DNA of 64,000 nucleotides from Croceimicrobium sp965279135 (GCA_965279135.1 OZ257133.1:3365553-3429552); one strand, 5' to 3'; positions 45,608 through 54,956 are shown, numbered from the stretch's first letter. Notes: generated by a model not told the origin, from the sequence alone. A program made the numbers and translations.

Positions 45608-46441
45608 ATGGATCGCTCCATAGACATACTTACCGAAAGGGAAGAGTTAAACGAATGGGTTCTAAAAAGTATCAAGTTATTTGAAGAAACCCCCTATCTG
45701 GATAATGTACTAGAAGTTTATCCTCTGGAAACGGCCAAACCGGAAAGGTTAGAGGCCCGGCTTCGGAGAAGAATCATTTTGGCCCATCAAGGCCGTAAGA
45801 CTGATGAGCTGATTAGGATATTTTTAGAGGAAGTCAAGTTTCCTTATGAAGAGCCGCTTTGGTTTTTAATGAAAAATGCCAAAGGAGCGCGAAAAGCAAA
45901 TCCCAAACAGTTGGAGCGGATAATGGATTCCTTATATGCCATGACAGCCGAAGAGACCGTGATCCGATTAGAAGCGGCCCCTAAGCTCAATACCCAGATG
46001 GGACATATGTTTTCCGATTGGTTAAAGAGGAGCTTCAAGACTCTTGAGCCGGGAGACTTTCAAAAAGCGAATGGAGGAATTTTTATTCTTAATGCCTCAG
46101 AGGTAGAAGGGATGAAATTCGTGAACCAGGTTTTAGGGCAGGAGTTAAAGAAACGCCCGGATTTGGTGGCTAAAGTAAATCAGACTTATGTGATCGGCGA
46201 GGCAAAATGGATAGGATCGCCTGGTGGTAATCAGGAGAAACAAGTAGTTGAGGTTCTCGATTTTTGTCGTGAACAGCGTGGAGCGGTAATGAGAGTAGGG
46301 ATCATTGATGGATTCCCCTGGGCAGTGCAAAGGAGCAATGATAAGATCATTAATGCCAAAGAGGCGGTGCAGGTGCAGGAATCACCGTATGATGTTTTAA
46401 GTGCCTTACTGTTGAAAGAGTATTTGGAATCCCTTCTCTAA
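45608..46441 (+). CDS. Predicted type II restriction endonuclease
   Basis: The 277-residue protein contains a PD-(D/E)xK-like catalytic segment: a hydrophobic strand YVIG followed by Glu198-Ala-Lys200 and then GSPGGNQEKQVVEVLDF, as in several type II restriction enzymes. An Asn/Gln-rich loop follows the EAK, as in enzymes that cut short palindromes. The 3' end overlaps the convergent methyltransferase gene by four bases, and this pairing is strong support for a restriction-modification system. The recognition sequence cannot be read. No control protein gene is adjacent. Confidence 0.78.
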   Translation: MDRSIDILTEREELNEWVLKSIKLFEETPYLDNVLEVYPLETAKPERLEARLRRRIILAHQGRKTDELIRIFLEEVKFPYEEPLWFLMKNAKGARKANPKQLERIMDSLYAMTAEETVIRLEAAPKLNTQMGHMFSDWLKRSFKTLEPGDFQKANGGIFILNASEVEGMKFVNQVLGQELKKRPDLVAKVNQTYVIGEAKWIGSPGGNQEKQVVEVLDFCREQRGAVMRVGIIDGFPWAVQRSNDKIINAKEAVQVQESPYDVLSALLLKEYLESLL

Positions 46442-47739
46442 TCTAGCGGTACATATTCAAGCAATTGGTACTCAATTTCCCGGGAAGCAAAGTTTTCTCG
46501 AGCCACTTCTAGTGAGCGGGCAGAATTATCAATACCGATCCAATTTCGACCCAATTCTTCCGCCGCCATTAAGGTGCTGCCCGAACCTGCAAAGCAGTCG
46601 AGCACTATAGAATCAGGTTTTGAGGAGTTATTGATGATCCGTTTTAAAAGCTCATCATTCTTTTGAGTGGGGTAGCTCACATAAGAGAGACCTTTATCCT
46701 TATACTGCCAAACATCCTGAATTTTGAAACCTTTGTGCTCGCTGGCCAACACAATCTTTCGCGGATTACCAGTGCTCGACCATTCGATACGACCTTCCTG
46801 ATCCAGTTCGTCTAAAACCGTGCGGGCATAACGCCAATGCCGACCTTTGGGAGGTGCAAGTCCTTTCCATTTCATCCCGGTATCTCCATTCGTTGTTTTG
46901 CCAGGGGCATGAATCGGATTGGTTGTATAGAAACCAAGTGTAGGATGTTCTTTAGGGAAAAGTTCCTTTCTTTTATCCTTAGACATGGGTTCTTTGATAT
47001 CGTTCCAAATCTGTTGATCACGGTTTTTAGCATAGTAAAGAATCATATCCGAATAGTTGCCATAGGCACTACGCTTGAAATTCTTGGGGTTGCATTTAAT
47101 CCGCGTGATATCATTGATGAAGTTAGGATAGCCAAATACTTCGTCCATGATGATTTTTACATAGTGGCCAATCTTTTTGTCGATATGTAAGTAGATGCTT
47201 CCCTGCTCGGATAATAACTCATGCAAAAGAATGAGACGCTTGCGCAGGAAGTCAAGGAATTCGCTATTTACTAACTGATCAGAGTAGGCAGTATCTTCAT
47301 CAATTGTATTGAAATCCTGACCAGTACCAAAGGGCGGGTCGATATAGATCAGATCAATTTTTCCTCGATGAGTCTCCAGAAGTTTATGAAGAACCAAATA
47401 GTTGTCGCCAAAAATGAATTGCTTTTCAATCGTGTCTGGAACGGTGCCAATGCTTATTAATTCGCCGTGGAGGGTGCTGGCTAAAACTTGTTCTTCTTCT
47501 GATTTATGGGCATACTCTAAAGTGCAATTCTTGGTCTTTTTCAGGTTTGCCAGAGTTGGCGCTTTGGAAGTCGAGTTTCTTCGAAGGAATTCTTCAAAAT
47601 CTCCTGCACTAATGCGATAACTCTTACTTATTTTGACAGCATTAAGCTCTTGCCTTTGAATGTATTTCGATACCGTCTGTCGGGTAACCTTCAGGGTTTG
47701 TGCTATTTCCTCAACTGTTAAAAAGTCGGCCTCTTTCAC
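46438..47739 (-). CDS. DNA adenine/cytosine-N4 methyltransferase with N-terminal HTH domain
   Basis: A 433-residue beta-class amino-methyltransferase. The catalytic DPPF motif (residues 134-137, in YIDPPFGTGQDFN) comes before the SAM-binding FAGSGST motif (383-389), the order that defines beta-class enzymes. Residues about 5-53 form an excisionase/MerR-like helix-turn-helix (TVEEIAQTLKVTRQTVSKYIQ, SYRISAGDFEEFLR), unusual in a modification enzyme and possibly used for self-regulation. It is convergent with and overlaps the restriction endonuclease gene. It should protect the host from that enzyme. The target base is not determined by sequence. Confidence 0.88.
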   Translation of the reverse strand: MKEADFLTVEEIAQTLKVTRQTVSKYIQRQELNAVKISKSYRISAGDFEEFLRRNSTSKAPTLANLKKTKNCTLEYAHKSEEEQVLASTLHGELISIGTVPDTIEKQFIFGDNYLVLHKLLETHRGKIDLIYIDPPFGTGQDFNTIDEDTAYSDQLVNSEFLDFLRKRLILLHELLSEQGSIYLHIDKKIGHYVKIIMDEVFGYPNFINDITRIKCNPKNFKRSAYGNYSDMILYYAKNRDQQIWNDIKEPMSKDKRKELFPKEHPTLGFYTTNPIHAPGKTTNGDTGMKWKGLAPPKGRHWRYARTVLDELDQEGRIEWSSTGNPRKIVLASEHKGFKIQDVWQYKDKGLSYVSYPTQKNDELLKRIINNSSKPDSIVLDCFAGSGSTLMAAEELGRNWIGIDNSARSLEVARENFASREIEYQLLEYVPLD

Positions 47740-47936
47740 TCACTACAGATTTGGCCTCAAAGTAACTTATTTTAACATAAATAGTAAAGTGACATTTAAA
47801 GGAAGATATAGGTTTTTTAAGTGGTGTCGTACAGACTTCGGTTTTGGATTTTGCTGATATCGTAATAAACTAGCCTGTCTCCATTTACGCGAAGAGCTAG
47901 TGGTTATAATGATCACGGGATACAAGGGTTTATGCT

Positions 47937-47962
47937 GTTGGATGTAGTCTACGCCATCCAAC
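47937..47962. repeat. Inverted repeat upstream of the methyltransferase gene
   Basis: GTTGGATG (47937-47944) and CATCCAAC (47955-47962) are exact reverse complements with a 10-base spacer, and a GTAG-T-CTAC palindrome lies in the middle. It is about 200 bases from the methyltransferase start and about 90 bases before the M1-like peptidase start. It could be an operator, possibly for the methyltransferase's own helix-turn-helix (inference). The stretch 47740-48052 holds no certain gene; a minus-strand open frame there is weak. Confidence 0.4.
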
Positions 47963-48052
47963 CCGATAGTTGATTTCTTAGGGCGGTTTTTTTTATCGGC
48001 ATGAAATAGCTCTATCATTTTCCTGATCTTTATAGGAATCAAGCAAGCTTGG

Positions 48053-49435
48053 ATGAAACCATTTAACCTTTTGTATTTGTTCTTCCTTTTTCAGATTAAT
48101 CTATTCGGTCAGACCCCGCATTTAAACGGGAATCTTGAAATAGACCTTGATGCGGGCTTGATTCATTGTGATTTTCAGATTAGTAATTTTCCAGCTCTGG
48201 ATAATCCTGCCCTTTGTTTGAACAAAGGATTTAATATCAAAGACCTCAGAGTAGACGGCTTGTCAAAGCGCTACAATGTAGATTGGGGCGTCGCTTTTAA
48301 ATCCCCATTTTTAAGGGAAGGGTTGGGCATTGCACCCATAATTGATTCTTTGAAAAATGAGCAGGTTATTAGCCTTAAGTATGTTGGAGCATTTCCGAGA
48401 TATCAAGAAGATGAGATTACTGCTCAAGGGGATGGAATGTCTGTGATAGCCATAAAGAATGAGATCCTCCGAGCCTCTCATCAGAGCCTTTGGTATCCGG
48501 TCTTAATGGATCGCACTACAAACACCGTTTTAAGCAAGTTCACCTATGATCTAAGCATTGAGTGCACTGCTTGCCAGAGTATCTATCTGGGAGGGTCTGA
48601 TCCCCAGGAAAAAAATAAGATTCATTTAAGCAGTTCTAAACCAAATGATTTGATCCTATATGCGGGGAGGTTTGATTTTAAAAGTTATGGAAACACCTTT
48701 TTTCTCAATACCAATTTAGATCCGGCCTCAATGCGAACAGTTGATCAGGCCTTAGCCAGGATCCGCGATTACTATGCAGGTTTATTTGGGATTCCTTATG
48801 AGGATCCAATTGTCTTAGCACAGATATTTAGCATTGGTCCCGCCAATCAGTATGAGAACTGGGCATTTGTAGTTTATCCTTGTATTGTAGCTGATTTAAA
48901 TCAATTGTCTCACCAGATAGACTCTACTGGTAATAATTTCAAGGACATTGAGGCCTTTCGATTATATAGCCATGAATTGGCACATCAGTATTTTGGCTTG
49001 CAACTAAAGTCGGATAATGAATATTGGGCCTTTTTTAGTGAGAGCTTAGCGGAATATCTTAGTCTGAAGGCGATGGAGGAGTTCTTTAGCGAAGCAAACT
49101 ACCACGATTACGTGATTCATCGATACTTAAGCGGGAGAGCCCTGGAAAGAAGCTATGTTCGATTAGATTCAGTTCAGTTGGAAATAGATACTCGCAGGAG
49201 TTATCGCTATTATCCTATGTTAATGCTTGGTTTAGAGCAATGTGCAGGAAAAGACAAGACATTAAAGTTCTTAAAGTATATGCTCCACAATGTCCAATCT
49301 ACGGATCTTAATTATGAGAAATTTAAGCAAGAAGCTTTAAAATCAGGAATCTTAGAGTCTGAATGGGAAGAATTCGAAAGTTCTTATGTCCAATCGGATA
49401 ATTGTTTACGATTAGTAAGAAGTCGCTTAGAATAA
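48053..49435 (+). CDS. Secreted M1-like (gluzincin) metallopeptidase
   Basis: The 460-residue protein has a signal peptide (LLYLFFLFQINLFGQ). It has the zinc site HELAH at 307-311 and the third ligand Glu330 in FFSESLAEYLSLKA, 19 residues after the second His, as in M1 aminopeptidases. The GAMEN-type substrate motif is replaced by QYENWAF around residue 267. The N-terminal half resembles the beta-sandwich of M1 enzymes. It probably cleaves peptides in the periplasm or at the surface. No T9SS domain is seen. The neighbouring SRPBCC gene starts 56 bases later. Confidence 0.75.
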   Translation: MKPFNLLYLFFLFQINLFGQTPHLNGNLEIDLDAGLIHCDFQISNFPALDNPALCLNKGFNIKDLRVDGLSKRYNVDWGVAFKSPFLREGLGIAPIIDSLKNEQVISLKYVGAFPRYQEDEITAQGDGMSVIAIKNEILRASHQSLWYPVLMDRTTNTVLSKFTYDLSIECTACQSIYLGGSDPQEKNKIHLSSSKPNDLILYAGRFDFKSYGNTFFLNTNLDPASMRTVDQALARIRDYYAGLFGIPYEDPIVLAQIFSIGPANQYENWAFVVYPCIVADLNQLSHQIDSTGNNFKDIEAFRLYSHELAHQYFGLQLKSDNEYWAFFSESLAEYLSLKAMEEFFSEANYHDYVIHRYLSGRALERSYVRLDSVQLEIDTRRSYRYYPMLMLGLEQCAGKDKTLKFLKYMLHNVQSTDLNYEKFKQEALKSGILESEWEEFESSYVQSDNCLRLVRSRLE

Positions 49436-49491
49436 CGGTAGGCATTTCAGTAATACCAATTCTATTAACCGTTGATTAAAAAGTACAGATT

Positions 49492-49935
49492 ATGACCACC
49501 TTGAATTACAGCATTGAAATAAAGCAATCCATTGACCGGGTTTTTAATACCATTATGGATCAATCAACTTACGCGGATTGGGCTAAGGCCTGGGGACCAG
49601 GGATGAAGTTTTCCGGAGAATGGCAAGAAGGAGGCTACATTTCATTTTTTGACGAGAATCAGGGCGGGACTAAAGCGATTATTGAGGAGTTCATTCCTAA
49701 TGAATATATCCGGATGAAGCACATGGCAATGGTTGACCCTGCCAATAATGAGCTTGAACCTAGCGATGAAATGATGCGAAAATGGATAGGAACTCTTGAG
49801 ATTTACAAATTCAAAGAATTAGGTAAAACAAACACCCAAATGGAAGTAGAGCTGTTTGTTGATGAAGCTTTCGAACCAATGATGAATGCCTGGACCCAGG
49901 CCTTGGAATACTTCAAAGAGATCTGCGAAGATTGA
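49492..49935 (+). CDS. SRPBCC/START-like domain protein
   Basis: A 147-residue single-domain protein of the SRPBCC superfamily, which holds small hydrophobic ligands in a helix-grip cavity. The start (NYSIEIKQSIDRVFNTIMD), KFSGEWQEGGYISFFDENQGG and a closing long amphipathic helix (FEPMMNAWTQALEYFKEI) are typical of the AHSA1/SRPBCC branch. There is no signal peptide, so it acts in the cytoplasm. Ligand and partner are unknown. Confidence 0.75.
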   Translation: MTTLNYSIEIKQSIDRVFNTIMDQSTYADWAKAWGPGMKFSGEWQEGGYISFFDENQGGTKAIIEEFIPNEYIRMKHMAMVDPANNELEPSDEMMRKWIGTLEIYKFKELGKTNTQMEVELFVDEAFEPMMNAWTQALEYFKEICED

Positions 49936-50035
49936 AAAGGGAACTATTTGCTTCTCTCTTTTTGATCTACATCAATTATCCCCTTCATATTCCTATTTAG
50001 ATTAGCGCTGTATCTCAATTCTTTAGCTTTCATCT

Positions 50036-50317
50036 ATGTCCAGTCAACTAATCACAAACAAAAACAGAAAGTGGAAAAGTATAGTTGCCCTAATCCTGCT
50101 TCCATTAGTTTTTTGGTTTGACCTACTTAATTTCTATTTCGGAATCCTTTTCCTGTTTTGGAGTATTCAGGCGATTAGGGATAAAACGGTGTTTCTACTC
50201 GATCACCTGGACTTGAATAGAGATCCATTTTTATATTGGATGGTAACCGCGCTTTGGTTCATCTTGTCCTTGCTTAGCCTTGCGTTTTCTGAGCCATTGC
50301 TAGATATAAGTCAATAA
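50036..50317 (+). CDS. Small two-helix membrane protein
   Basis: The 93-residue product has hydrophobic segments at about 14-43 and 65-85 with a short charged N-terminus (MSSQLITNKNRKWKS). There is no signal peptidase site. No family is recognised. It stands 32 bases before the broken amine oxidase gene on the same strand. Confidence 0.55.
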   Translation: MSSQLITNKNRKWKSIVALILLPLVFWFDLLNFYFGILFLFWSIQAIRDKTVFLLDHLDLNRDPFLYWMVTALWFILSLLSLAFSEPLLDISQ

Positions 50318-50349
50318 GCTATTTTCTAATTCGAAATCATTTAATTGCC

Positions 50350-51549
50350 ATGACCCGAAAAGAGTTTGTAAAAATGTGCGGATTATTGGGCGTATCCCTG
50401 CCTTTCACTTCAGTAATTTCTGCCTGTAAAGATGATAGTGGAAATCAAAATCCAATAAATCCCGATGAGAATGTACTCATAATCGGAGCTGGCCCTGCTG
50501 GTATGTCGGCCGGACATTTGCTAAGTCAGCAAGGTATAAACTTCCAAATCCTGGAAGCTTTGCCCACATATGGTGGACGCATCAAACACAATTGAAATTT
50601 TAGTGATTTCCCGATACCGCTTGGAGCTGAGTGGATTCATGTTGCGCGTAGCATTCTGCCGGAAATTGTTAATGATTCCAAGGTAAATGTGGGCACTCAA
50701 ACATTGGGCTATGATTTACAAAATGATACTTCGGGATACTTTGATGGCAGTACTTTAAGCCTGGCACCGCTTGGCGACCATTTCGGATATGATTTCGCAG
50801 ACCTCAAAATTATCGGATCTAGTTGGCTTGACTTTTTTGAGACCTATATTTTACCAGGAATTCAAACACGAATTACCTACAACACCCCTATTACAGCAAT
50901 TGATTACAGTGGTGATCAAGTTCAGGTTACTTCCCAAGGCGGACAAGTATTTACCGCGGATCGAGTAATTTTTACTGCTCCCGTGAAGATGCTCCAAAAT
51001 GGAGTGGTCAATTTCAATCCGTCATTACCCGCTAATAAACAACAGGCAATCGCCAATATCAAAGTATGGAGTGGTTTCAAGGCATTTTTCAAGTTTAGTA
51101 CTAACTTTTATCCCACCTATTTAAGCTTCCCTAATAGTGCTTTACCTGAAGGGCAATTGCATTACTACGATGCGGCGTATGGCCAGAACACCAGTGATCA
51201 TATTTTAGGCTTGTTCTCCACTGGAGTGCCGGCAGAGACCTATCAAGGATTTACCGGTGATGCCCAGAGAGACTACATTTTAAATGAGTTGGATGCTGTT
51301 TTTGGGAGTAATGTTGCTTCCAATAACTATCTGGAACATATTGTGCAAAATTGGAATGCAGAACCTTATGCCAACGGAGCCTATATCACGGCTTATGAAG
51401 ACTATCAACAAGTGGAAATCCTCGGTCGCTCAGTAAACAATAAGCTCTTTTTTGCCGGGGATGCCTACACCACAGGGGATGATTGGAGCAGCGTTCATGC
51501 CGCAGCACGTTCGGCTAAACGAGCGGTACAGGAGATTGTTGGGTCTTAA
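50350..51549 (+). pseudogene. FAD-dependent amine oxidase interrupted by an in-frame TGA
   Basis: The frame starts at ATG 50350 with a lipoprotein-like or Tat-like signal (MTRKEFVKMCGLLGVSLP and SVISAC). The dinucleotide-binding loop LIIGAGPAGMSAGHLL follows, then ALPTYGGRIKHN. A TGA stop lies at 50593-50595. The same frame then continues without shift as NFSDFPIPLGAEWIHV, the next conserved segment of monoamine-oxidase-like flavoproteins, and runs to 51549 with FFAGDAYTTGDDWSSVHAA at the C-terminal FAD site. Only one base change separates it from an intact gene of about 399 codons. TGA is a normal stop elsewhere in the window, so recoding is not favoured. A sequencing error is the alternative. 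Confidence 0.85.
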
Positions 51550-51592
51550 ATTCTGGTCTTGTATTTTGCAGGTAGCTATTTAGATTTACCTG

Positions 51593-52090
51593 ATGACGAA
51601 ACGCGATCTCCTTACACTGGCCTTGAAGCTGTGGGCATTGTACCTGTTGCTTGGATTTTTATTTTCCTCATTGCCTAGTCAAATTTTATACTATGCCTCT
51701 AATACAGAGCTCTATTCATTCAGTTTACTCCTGCTGATGATTGTTCTGCTCATGTTTCTGTTTATCATGCTCATGTATAAAGCCGATTTTGTAATTCGGA
51801 TTACAGGTATGGATAGAGGATTCGAAGAGGAGCGTATAGATCTTGGGCAATTAAATTCTGAGCTAATTATAAAGTTGGGGGTTTTCATTATTTGGGGAGT
51901 CATTTTCATCCAAAATCTGCCCTACTTCTTGTTTGATTCTATTTTGACTTTCAAGGCAAGCTTAAACTATGCTGTAATAAGTGAAGCGAGACAGTTCGAT
52001 TGGCTTTTGGAAGGCCTCCAAGTGGCCTTAGGATATCTGATGCTCACCAATTATGCTCGAATTGCTAAACTATTTAGAGCTAAAACATGA
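51593..52090 (+). CDS. Hypothetical four-helix membrane protein
   Basis: The 165-residue product has hydrophobic segments at about 12-32, 40-64, 90-118 and 140-155 and a short loop with RITGMDRGFEEERIDLGQL. No family is recognised. Its stop overlaps the start of the next membrane protein gene by four bases (ATGA), so the two are translated together. Confidence 0.55.
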   Translation: MTKRDLLTLALKLWALYLLLGFLFSSLPSQILYYASNTELYSFSLLLLMIVLLMFLFIMLMYKADFVIRITGMDRGFEEERIDLGQLNSELIIKLGVFIIWGVIFIQNLPYFLFDSILTFKASLNYAVISEARQFDWLLEGLQVALGYLMLTNYARIAKLFRAKT

Positions 52091-52377
52091 ATGCGAAAAA
52101 GCACATCTCCTTCATAGTATTAAGGATAATTAGTTTGCTGCCAATCCTGGCCTGGCCATTTGTTTTCTTTGGCTCCATTTTCATGTTCGATGATCCTAAT
52201 GCGAACCTAAACCTCCGCTGGTTACTGTTTATTTTGATAAATGGTTATCCGGTGATTTTAATTCTCAATTTGCTTCTCGCTAACTGGTGCTACAATCGCA
52301 ATCTTTATGTCTCCTATGCTTTGGTGTCATGGCCGATCCTGTTGTTTGCCTGGTTGGCCTTCCTGATTGTTTTCTAA
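52087..52377 (+). CDS. Small membrane protein coupled to the preceding gene
   Basis: The 96-residue product has three hydrophobic segments (about 8-30, 40-63 and 74-96). It starts inside the stop codon of the upstream four-helix protein gene. Unknown function; the overlap supports coding and a joint role with that protein. Confidence 0.55.
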   Translation: MNAKKHISFIVLRIISLLPILAWPFVFFGSIFMFDDPNANLNLRWLLFILINGYPVILILNLLLANWCYNRNLYVSYALVSWPILLFAWLAFLIVF

Positions 52378-52455
52378 AACGCTCGATGCGTTTGCACTAG
52401 AATATCTAATAAATGGATTTAAGCTAAGTCGAGGATTACATCAAAATCTTATAGA

Positions 52456-53055
52456 ATGAAGACCTTAAGTTTTTTGCTTTTTCTCTCTATCTCTTTCAGC
52501 TTATTGGCGCAAGACGAGCAATTGGATGAAGACCTGCAAAGGACCTTTATGCCCGCTATACAAATGGGTTACGTACAACATGCTACCTCAGAGTTATCCG
52601 GCGGACTTATGATCCAAACCAGTGTGGAGTATCGCGACATTTCCAATTTTGTTTTTCGCATCAATTATGATGACTTCAACTCTAATATGGATGTGAGTTA
52701 TCCGATTGATGATGATCTGTCTTTTACTGGATCCACCACATTCTCTGAGTTGATTTTTGGAGTAGGTTATCGTTTGGAGATGAAGAAGCACAATCTAACC
52801 GCCTATGTGCAGCCAGGATATCGTTTCTATGGTTATCCGATTTTTTTACAAAATGGCAATGAGCTAAGTCTCGATTTTGATAGTCGCGAAGTAGGTTTGG
52901 TTCGTTACAGTTTGGGATATGAATTTGCTTTAGGACCGAAACTCTTCCTTACTCTGGAAGCTGTTTTGAGTCATACTACACAGGCGATTGACTTCTGGGC
53001 TGATAACCCCTGGGCTTATGGCGCTACATTGGGGATTTCAGCTCCTTTGCTTTAA
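52456..53055 (+). CDS. Outer-membrane beta-barrel-like protein
   Basis: The 199-residue product has a signal peptide (LSFLLFLSISFSLLAQ). An Asp/Glu-rich start of the mature part is followed by short alternating strands such as GYRLEMKKHNLTAYVQPGYRF and SLGYEFALGPKLFLTLEAVL. It resembles the small conserved outer-membrane barrels of Bacteroidetes. The C-terminal residue is Leu, not Phe. Function unknown. Confidence 0.6.
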   Translation: MKTLSFLLFLSISFSLLAQDEQLDEDLQRTFMPAIQMGYVQHATSELSGGLMIQTSVEYRDISNFVFRINYDDFNSNMDVSYPIDDDLSFTGSTTFSELIFGVGYRLEMKKHNLTAYVQPGYRFYGYPIFLQNGNELSLDFDSREVGLVRYSLGYEFALGPKLFLTLEAVLSHTTQAIDFWADNPWAYGATLGISAPLL

Positions 53056-53237
53056 TCTTTACAAATTCCCTGGGATATAGGATAGCCGGTAAACATTTGA
53101 AAAAGGTTTAATTTGGAATGGTAAAAAATAATTGAGCCTAGCGGCCTTAATTGAAATAGTGAATCAATTTCAAGGAGCATAAGGTCAGTGAGGATTGCTA
53201 GAAGCTAAACCAAATTTTGAATTAATCGCAGTAGCTC

Positions 53238-53909
53238 ATGACAGACATGTCCACCCAGACCTTTATCATAATAATTCTTGGACTTGCAGTAGTAGTACTA
53301 TTGATTCTTGTACTCAGGCAAAACCTTAAAAAATTTGACTTTAAGCTTCTTAAAGGAGCTCTTACTTTTTCAGGTGAAACCCATGAAAAGGATAATGGGG
53401 ATAAGGTTAGATCGGAGTCGGAGGATGAGGCTAAAAGAGTTCTAAGGTGGGTTCAGGAAAACTTAAATAAGGTTAATGGGAATTTTATTCTTACGGATAC
53501 CGTAAATGAAAATGCACAGACCGCCGCAAGATTGTACACTAAGCTCACCGGAGATATTATTGCTACTTGTTTCTTTGAGGAGCCAGATTATGGGAATGGC
53601 GATTTTGCTAATACCATTTCACCCGGAGCCAATTTTGTTCGTTTAACGACTTCAAATCTTTGTCCAGTAGATAAAGTGGAAATGCTAAATGAGCGATTGG
53701 CAAACTTCTCATGTAATGCGAGGCTAATTGTTATCGAAGATGATATCGATGTTACCAAGATCGCAGGTATCTTTAGTAAGCTCCCCGATAAAAGCTATTT
53801 GGCATTCCTGGCATTGAATGATTATGGCAAGACTAAGGTGAATAAGGGTTTGACTTTTACCGGAGATATTGCGGAGAATCTCTATGAATATTACAAATCA
53901 TTTACCTAG
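53238..53909 (+). CDS. Membrane-anchored protein of unknown function
   Basis: The 223-residue protein starts with one membrane segment (about 6-26: FIIIILGLAVVVLLILVL). A charged linker (HEKDNGDKVRSESEDEAK) leads to a soluble domain (VLRWVQENLNKVNGNFILTD, LIVIEDDIDVTKIAGIFSK, YLAFLALNDYGKTKV). The topology predicts the soluble part in the cytoplasm, as no signal peptidase site follows the helix. The VIEDDI strand and the alternation of strands and helices suggest an alpha/beta fold, but no family motif is seen. It stands alone, convergent with oxyR. Confidence 0.6.
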   Translation: MTDMSTQTFIIIILGLAVVVLLILVLRQNLKKFDFKLLKGALTFSGETHEKDNGDKVRSESEDEAKRVLRWVQENLNKVNGNFILTDTVNENAQTAARLYTKLTGDIIATCFFEEPDYGNGDFANTISPGANFVRLTTSNLCPVDKVEMLNERLANFSCNARLIVIEDDIDVTKIAGIFSKLPDKSYLAFLALNDYGKTKVNKGLTFTGDIAENLYEYYKSFT

Positions 53910-53919
53910 GCCTAGTGCT

Positions 53920-54855
53920 TTATAAAGGGGCCACCACTTTCGTGGATTTTGAATTGGGAATAAGCTTGCTCACCTCGCTTTGAATTAAACCTAGTAGAGC
54001 CTTCATCAAACCCTTTTTTACAAAGTACTTATGGGTTACCAGACCGATGGATCTTACTGGAACAGGATCAATGAATTCATTGGTTCGGACTTTAGCTTCG
54101 CTTGATAGAGCATCATAGGCCAGATAGGGAAGTATAGTAAGTCCTTCCCGAGATTCGGTGATGCGGATCAGACTTTCCATAGAACCGCTTTCAAACTTTA
54201 GGTTTACCGAGGGGTCAATATGGCTCTGGGATAGTTCGCAGATATCATAGACCTGAGTACGTAGGCAATGTCCTTCCTCCAGAAGGCACATTTTAGAAAA
54301 CTGAAGATCTGAAGGGGATACCTTTTTGCTTTGACGATCGTTAGTGCAATCGTAAATTAAAAATGGTTCATCATAAATTGGATACTCGCTCAATTCTTTG
54401 TGCTCCAGGGGCAAGGCAAGAATGCCTATATCCAATTCCCTTTTCAATAATCGATCTTGTATCTGAGGGGTGGTGAGTTCTCTGATTTGGATGTTTACCT
54501 GAGGGAATTTAGCAGCAAATTCATTGATGAACAGAGGTAAAAGATAAGGGGCCACCGTTGGGATGATGCCAATTTTCAAATCACCCACTATTTCACCTTT
54601 TAACTCCTGCAAGACATTACCGAGAATGTCAATCTCATTCACAATGATGCGCAAGCGATCGATGATTTTAGCTCCTTCTTCAGTTACCGTTACAGGTTTG
54701 GTTTTTCGATTAAAGATTTTTACGCCTATCTCTCGTTCCAGTTTGTTGATCATCGTACTCAATGTGGATTGAGTCACGAAACACTTTTCTGCGGCCAATT
54801 CGAAGTTCCTGGAATCTACCACTGCTAACACATACTGAAACTGCTGGATGTTCAC
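53920..54855 (-). CDS. oxyR: OxyR-type LysR peroxide regulator
   Basis: A 311-residue LysR regulator with an N-terminal winged helix (residues about 1-60: FELAAEKCFVTQSTLSTMINK). The effector domain has the OxyR redox pair in CLLEEGHCLRTQVYDIC: Cys197 and Cys206, with the same eight-residue spacing as the peroxide-sensing pair of E. coli OxyR. It is divergent from katG, with about 100 bases between the starts, so the pair forms a peroxide-response unit. It should activate katG when oxidised (established for the family; not tested here). Confidence 0.92.
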   Translation of the reverse strand: MNIQQFQYVLAVVDSRNFELAAEKCFVTQSTLSTMINKLEREIGVKIFNRKTKPVTVTEEGAKIIDRLRIIVNEIDILGNVLQELKGEIVGDLKIGIIPTVAPYLLPLFINEFAAKFPQVNIQIRELTTPQIQDRLLKRELDIGILALPLEHKELSEYPIYDEPFLIYDCTNDRQSKKVSPSDLQFSKMCLLEEGHCLRTQVYDICELSQSHIDPSVNLKFESGSMESLIRITESREGLTILPYLAYDALSSEAKVRTNEFIDPVPVRSIGLVTHKYFVKKGLMKALLGLIQSEVSKLIPNSKSTKVVAPL

Positions 54856-54956
54856 TTAATTCAAATTTTATTGACAGCATCAATATACGTATCTAAATTT
54901 TAGTTTTTATCAATGATAAGTCCGAGTCATATTTGAAGAACCAAAATCACAGAACT

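Noticed and set aside
50593..50595. TGA as a recoded sense codon
   Set aside because: TGA ends other clear genes in the window, for example at 19735-19737 and 63335-63337. No recoding element or selenocysteine context is seen.
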